From Saxidomus purpurata (lineage: Eukaryota > Mollusca > Bivalvia > Venerida > Veneridae), in NCBI GenBank assembly GCA_022818135.1, contig JAFMSR010000006.1, positions 32,703,497-32,767,496 of the forward strand: DNA of 64,000 nt, given 5' to 3'. Each line of letters starts with the position of its first letter. Position 1 is the stretch's first letter. The notes below the pieces were generated by a model, which saw nothing but the letters and a program-made list of their open reading frames with translations, was not told the DNA's origin and did not search any database. The translations under genes and the position numbers were made by a program. Shown here piece by piece: positions 60,990 to 64,000 of this stretch.

Positions 60990-61895
60990 GCCATGTTACA
61001 CATGGTTAATCCCCCCACCAGGAAGAAGTTACCTGAAGGTTGCAAAATTATATTAATGTTCATTATCAGTATAGGTATGATATTTTTCTATTTGACTAAA
61101 AGTAGGCAAGGTAGAGTTATTGTTCTTGCACACTGCACTTCCTACCAATGTGCTATGTCGGTGTATTAAGTTTGAAGAAAATCCCTCAAGTGCTTTTGGA
61201 GTTATGCTCCGGAAATTGTTTTTCAAGAAAATCTGATAAAGGGGAATAACTCTAAAAGTAGGCAAGGTAGAGTTATTGTTCTTGCACACTGCACTTCCTA
61301 CCAATGTGCTATGTCAGTGTATTAAGTTTGAAGAAAATCCCTCAAGTACTTTTGGAGTTACGCTTCGGACAAGTAAATCTGATAAAGGGGAATAACTTTA
61401 AAAGTAGGCAAGGTAGAGTTATTGTTCTTACACACTGCACTTCCTACCAATGTGCTATGTCAGTGTATTAAGTTTGAAGTAAATCCCTCAAGTACTTTTG
61501 GAGTTATGCTCTGGACAAAACTTTTAAAGTAAATCTGATAAAGGGGAATAACTCTAAAAGTAGGCAAGGTAGAGTTATTGTTCTTGCACACTGCACTTTC
61601 TACCAATGTGCTATGTCAGTGTATTAAGTTTGAAGAAAATCCCTCAAGTACTTTTGGAGTTATGCTCCGGACAAAGTTTTTCAAGTAAATCTGATAAAAG
61701 GGGAATAACTCTAAAAGTAGGCAAGGTAGAGTTATTGTTCTTACACACTGCACTTCCTCCCAATGTGCTCTGTCAGTGTATGAAGTTTGAAGAAAATCGC
61801 TCGAGTACTTTTGGAGTTATGCTCCGGACAAAATTGGGACGGACGAACGAAGACCATTTCTAATATCCCCTTCGCCTTCGGCGGGGGGATAAATA
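60990..61895 (+). repeat. R5 array: five ~155-bp units with C/G-rich inverted ends
   Basis: TAGGCAAGGTAGAGTTATTG occurs at about 61103, 61259, 61407, 61562 and 61718. The left end AATCCCCCCACC is complementary to GGCGGGGGGAT at the right. The GGACGGACGAACGAAGACC tail is at 61839-61857. Frames of 83-85 residues here are repeat translations. Confidence 0.9.
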
Positions 61896-61899
61896 AGAA

Positions 61900-62460
61900 G
61901 TGAAATGCCTTTGGCACGATTCTGCCAAAATTAACTTGAACTGAACCATTTGACATTTTCAGTTTAAAAGCAACAAATATTACAACAAAGAGGGGCAATA
62001 TGGTCCTACATTTGTACTATCATACATCATATAATTGCTCTTTTCCATATGATATAGAAGTGAAAGCTGTAGGAAGTATGCATGCTAACTTTGAACTCTC
62101 TAATACTGGTCAGCTTTGAAAATCCATTACAAAACGAAGCAATTAAAATACCCCCACTCCTGCACTGGTGACTCTTTACGGTACTGAGAAGCTGTTTAAA
62201 TGCTTGTTTTTCTATTGTTAGTATCAAGGGTACCCGTGTGCATTGGACCAGAACAAGGATGCTATAGAGCAAGTTTGGGCTAAATATGTTTCCTTTCTCT
62301 AGATACTCATGGAAGTTAATTCGTAAATGTCAAATTTGGGACATTCTTTAAAACAAGGGGGCCATACAAATGTTATGACATACATTCATCAATTCTAAAC
62401 ACAGCCTGAGCCAGTGGCTCACATGAGCTTAAAAAGGAAAAGCAAGAACAAATTTCTTTG
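61900..62460. other. Intergenic, 3' of RPS18
   Basis: No gene seen. Confidence 0.5.
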
Positions 62461-62468
62461 CTTTTTTT

Positions 62469-62474
62469 TTTATT
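62469..62474 (-). terminator. RPS18: Poly(A) signal of RPS18
   Basis: Minus-strand AATAAA (TTTATT on the plus strand) lies about 20 bases after the S18 stop codon. It is followed by an A-run. The short 3'UTR is typical of ribosomal protein genes. Confidence 0.75.
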
Positions 62475-62493
62475 GACAGACTGTATGTACATT

Positions 62494-62569
62494 TTATTTC
62501 TTCTTTGAGACACCAACTGTTTTACCAGTGTGGCCTGTTGTCTTTGTGTGCTGACCTCTGACACGTAGA
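62494..62569 (-). CDS. RPS18: Ribosomal protein S18, last coding exon
   Basis: Read on the minus strand, the acceptor TTGTTTTTCAG ends at 62570. The exon then encodes [19 protein letters not shown] followed by VSKKK and TAA (62494-62496). This matches the conserved C-terminus of eukaryotic S18 (uS13), whose end reads [12 protein letters not shown]...TVGVSKKK. uS13 sits in the head of the small ribosomal subunit and contacts the large subunit. The first base completes a Gly codon begun in the previous exon (GG|T), so phases agree. AATAAA lies 20 bases past the stop. The exon is very short, so simple ORF calling misses it. The first part of the gene lies beyond the window. Confidence 0.95.
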
Positions 62570-63343
62570 CTGAAAAACAAAAGACATCACTATAACCATA
62601 CAGATACATGCTTCTGGGACCCTAACAATTTCAGTCAGAGGTTTTCTTTTCCTAGACAATAAGTGTTATCAACAAAATAGTCAATGATCAATGGGACACA
62701 ACTCTAAAATGTTTGGTGAAAAATGCATCAAAAATACATCTTGCACATCTACATTTCACAGTAACTGTTACATCATTCAAGTTTAATTGCCATCTTTTTC
62801 AGTACCATGCTCCTTTAGACAGATATGCATACAGTATCAACAGAGAAATTCATGCAAAATGAACCAAGTTCAGACAGTGTAGATGTATGGGCTGTCTGAT
62901 TAGGAGCTATACTGGTTGCAAAACATGCATTTGACAACAGCATGACTCAAAAGTTCTGCTTTTATGATCTGATAACATTTACTGCTTAACATCCACACCG
63001 TTTTACAAGATGTGTGTTATACAATTACAGACCTAATGTTGAGGTCAATATATAGTTTTGCGGACCTGTTAAAAAGTGATACTGACAGAGTACGAAGTCA
63101 GTATCATTTTTTCACAAGTCCGCAAAACTATTTATTGACCTAAACTTTAGCCTAAAATTAATATATCGTATTCCTCATAAAAAGTAGTGAAAATATGTGA
63201 ATACGTCCTGAAATCCACGCAAGTTTACACATTATTTTCAAGGTCTACACATACTTCTGTGAACTCTGCATGTAATGGCTATCAGCCAATCAGGATTAAG
63301 TATTTATGACAGGTATATGATATAAACTGCCAAATCAACATAC
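62570..63343 (-). other. RPS18: RPS18 last intron, carrying a large palindrome
   Basis: The 774-bp intron has GTATGT at the donor and TTTTTCAG at the acceptor. It contains a long foldback at 63042-63141 (separate entry). No other coding signal is seen. Confidence 0.85.
63042..63141. repeat. Long palindrome (foldback) in the RPS18 intron
   Basis: Two ~45-base arms (63042-63086 and 63097-63141) are inverted complements with about five mismatches, around a 10-base loop. Weaker symmetry extends outward by ~15 bases on each side. Probably a foldback/MITE-type insertion; a cruciform or RNA hairpin is possible. Confidence 0.85.
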
Positions 63344-63435
63344 CCCCAGTAATGTCTAAGACCTCTGTGTGTTCTGATCTTCTTTAATCTTTCCAAATCT
63401 TCACGGAGCTTGTTGTCAAGTGAGTTAGACATCAC
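63344..63435 (-). CDS. RPS18: Ribosomal protein S18, penultimate coding exon
   Basis: On the minus strand the acceptor TTCCATGTAG ends at 63436 and the donor GTATGT starts at 63343. The 92-bp exon encodes [20 protein letters not shown] then [11 protein letters not shown]. This aligns with eukaryotic S18 (…[28 protein letters not shown]…), with only conservative changes. It ends in phase 2 and joins the last exon as W-G-L-R-V. Together the two exons cover about 55 of roughly 152 residues. No earlier S18 exon is visible between 63436 and the window end. Confidence 0.95.
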
Positions 63436-64000
63436 CTACATGGAACAAAGGAAATTGTACTGTGTATATCTTTAACATTGAAAAACCAGAGTTGCTTATA
63501 AAAACCTGGAACTGCTTTCTAAAAACGACACATTTGTCAGTGTCTAAACAGCTGTTTCATAAACTACAGGAAGATGTTCACAACACTGCAGTTTCTTGAA
63601 CACAATGAGTTCTGGACACTGAAAAACAGTAAACTGTTTTGGATTCATCATTCAAGTGTTTCTAAAATTGCTCTTCTAGTACATTTTAAAATGCTTCTTC
63701 TGTTCTGCTTTTTCCATATACATGCAATACTCTTAATAAACTGTTTTCCTGATGCAAGTCCAGAATAATTCTAATGTGACACAACACAGTTCTGTTTTCA
63801 TTTGATGCATTTTCCATAGGTAACAAGTTTGCCAAAGATATTCCATACAATGTTATGCCGTGTAAACAGAGCCTTGTACCAAATTAAAATCTGTGTACAT
63901 GTGTACATCATCCTGTGAATATGACTGCTTTATAAGTAACTTTGATCAGCACAGGCTATCCATCATTATCTTGTACAAGGTTGTAGTTTTTGGACAACCA
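63436..64000 (-). other. RPS18: RPS18 intron (partial), running off the window
   Basis: The sequence upstream of the penultimate S18 exon shows no further S18-like coding. It includes an open frame at 63574-63768 on the plus strand that has no recognisable content. The next S18 exon must be beyond 64000. Confidence 0.7.

Noticed and set aside
61053..61998. Frames of 83-85 residues
   Set aside because: Translations of the R5 tandem units on both strands.

Overview
This is eukaryotic, AT-rich, repeat-dominated nuclear DNA. It is most likely from a bivalve mollusc. Coding exons have GT-AG introns, there are several tRNA-derived SINE heads, non-LTR retrotransposon remnants, many small inverted-repeat (MITE-like) elements, and several families of ~145-170 bp tandem units. 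Some of those units end in GGACGGACGA-type tails or in CAGGTGAGCTAAAA-type termini, which I associate with bivalve genomes. That placement is from memory, not from a search. Nothing bacterial (operons, Shine-Dalgarno sites, CRISPR) is present.

Only two genes are well supported. (1) A five-exon plus-strand gene at 48773-54581 encodes a predicted 1433-residue protein. It has a long disordered N-terminal region (exon 1), three small phase-1/phase-1 exons, and a 3.07 kb exon with a STAND-type (nSTAND3-like) P-loop module followed by about 11-12 ankyrin repeats. All exon junctions keep one reading frame. The P-loop lysine and the second Walker B acid are missing, so it looks like a pseudo-NTPase receptor or scaffold. 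(2) The last two exons of ribosomal protein S18 (RPS18) lie on the minus strand at 62494-62569 and 63344-63435, and the rest of the gene lies beyond the right edge. The two genes converge, about 8 kb apart.

Layout: 1-1.6 kb, tandem-unit repeats. 3.84-5.79 kb, a 45/45/31 bp higher-order satellite. 6.9-7.1 kb, a MITE. 8.4-12.0 kb, tandem repeats, two elements sharing the same inverted ends, and a LINE fragment between them. 13.1-14.1 kb, two back-to-back tRNA-derived SINEs and a tandem repeat. 15.4-18.6 kb, a ~1 kb inverted duplication of a LINE 3' end around a 1.1 kb spacer. 18.6-20.7 kb, tandem repeats, a 31 bp minisatellite and a TA-flanked MITE. 22.7-26.6 kb, three inverted-repeat elements and an exact 72 bp duplication. 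27.75-28.13 kb, a possible broken cysteine-rich coding remnant (minus strand). 28.5-47.8 kb, dispersed and tandem repeats with no convincing gene. 48.7-54.6 kb, the STAND-ankyrin gene. 55-62 kb, MITEs, a GATA microsatellite and tandem repeats. 62.4 kb to the end, RPS18.

Most short open frames in the window fall inside repeats or AT-rich noise and are not annotated.
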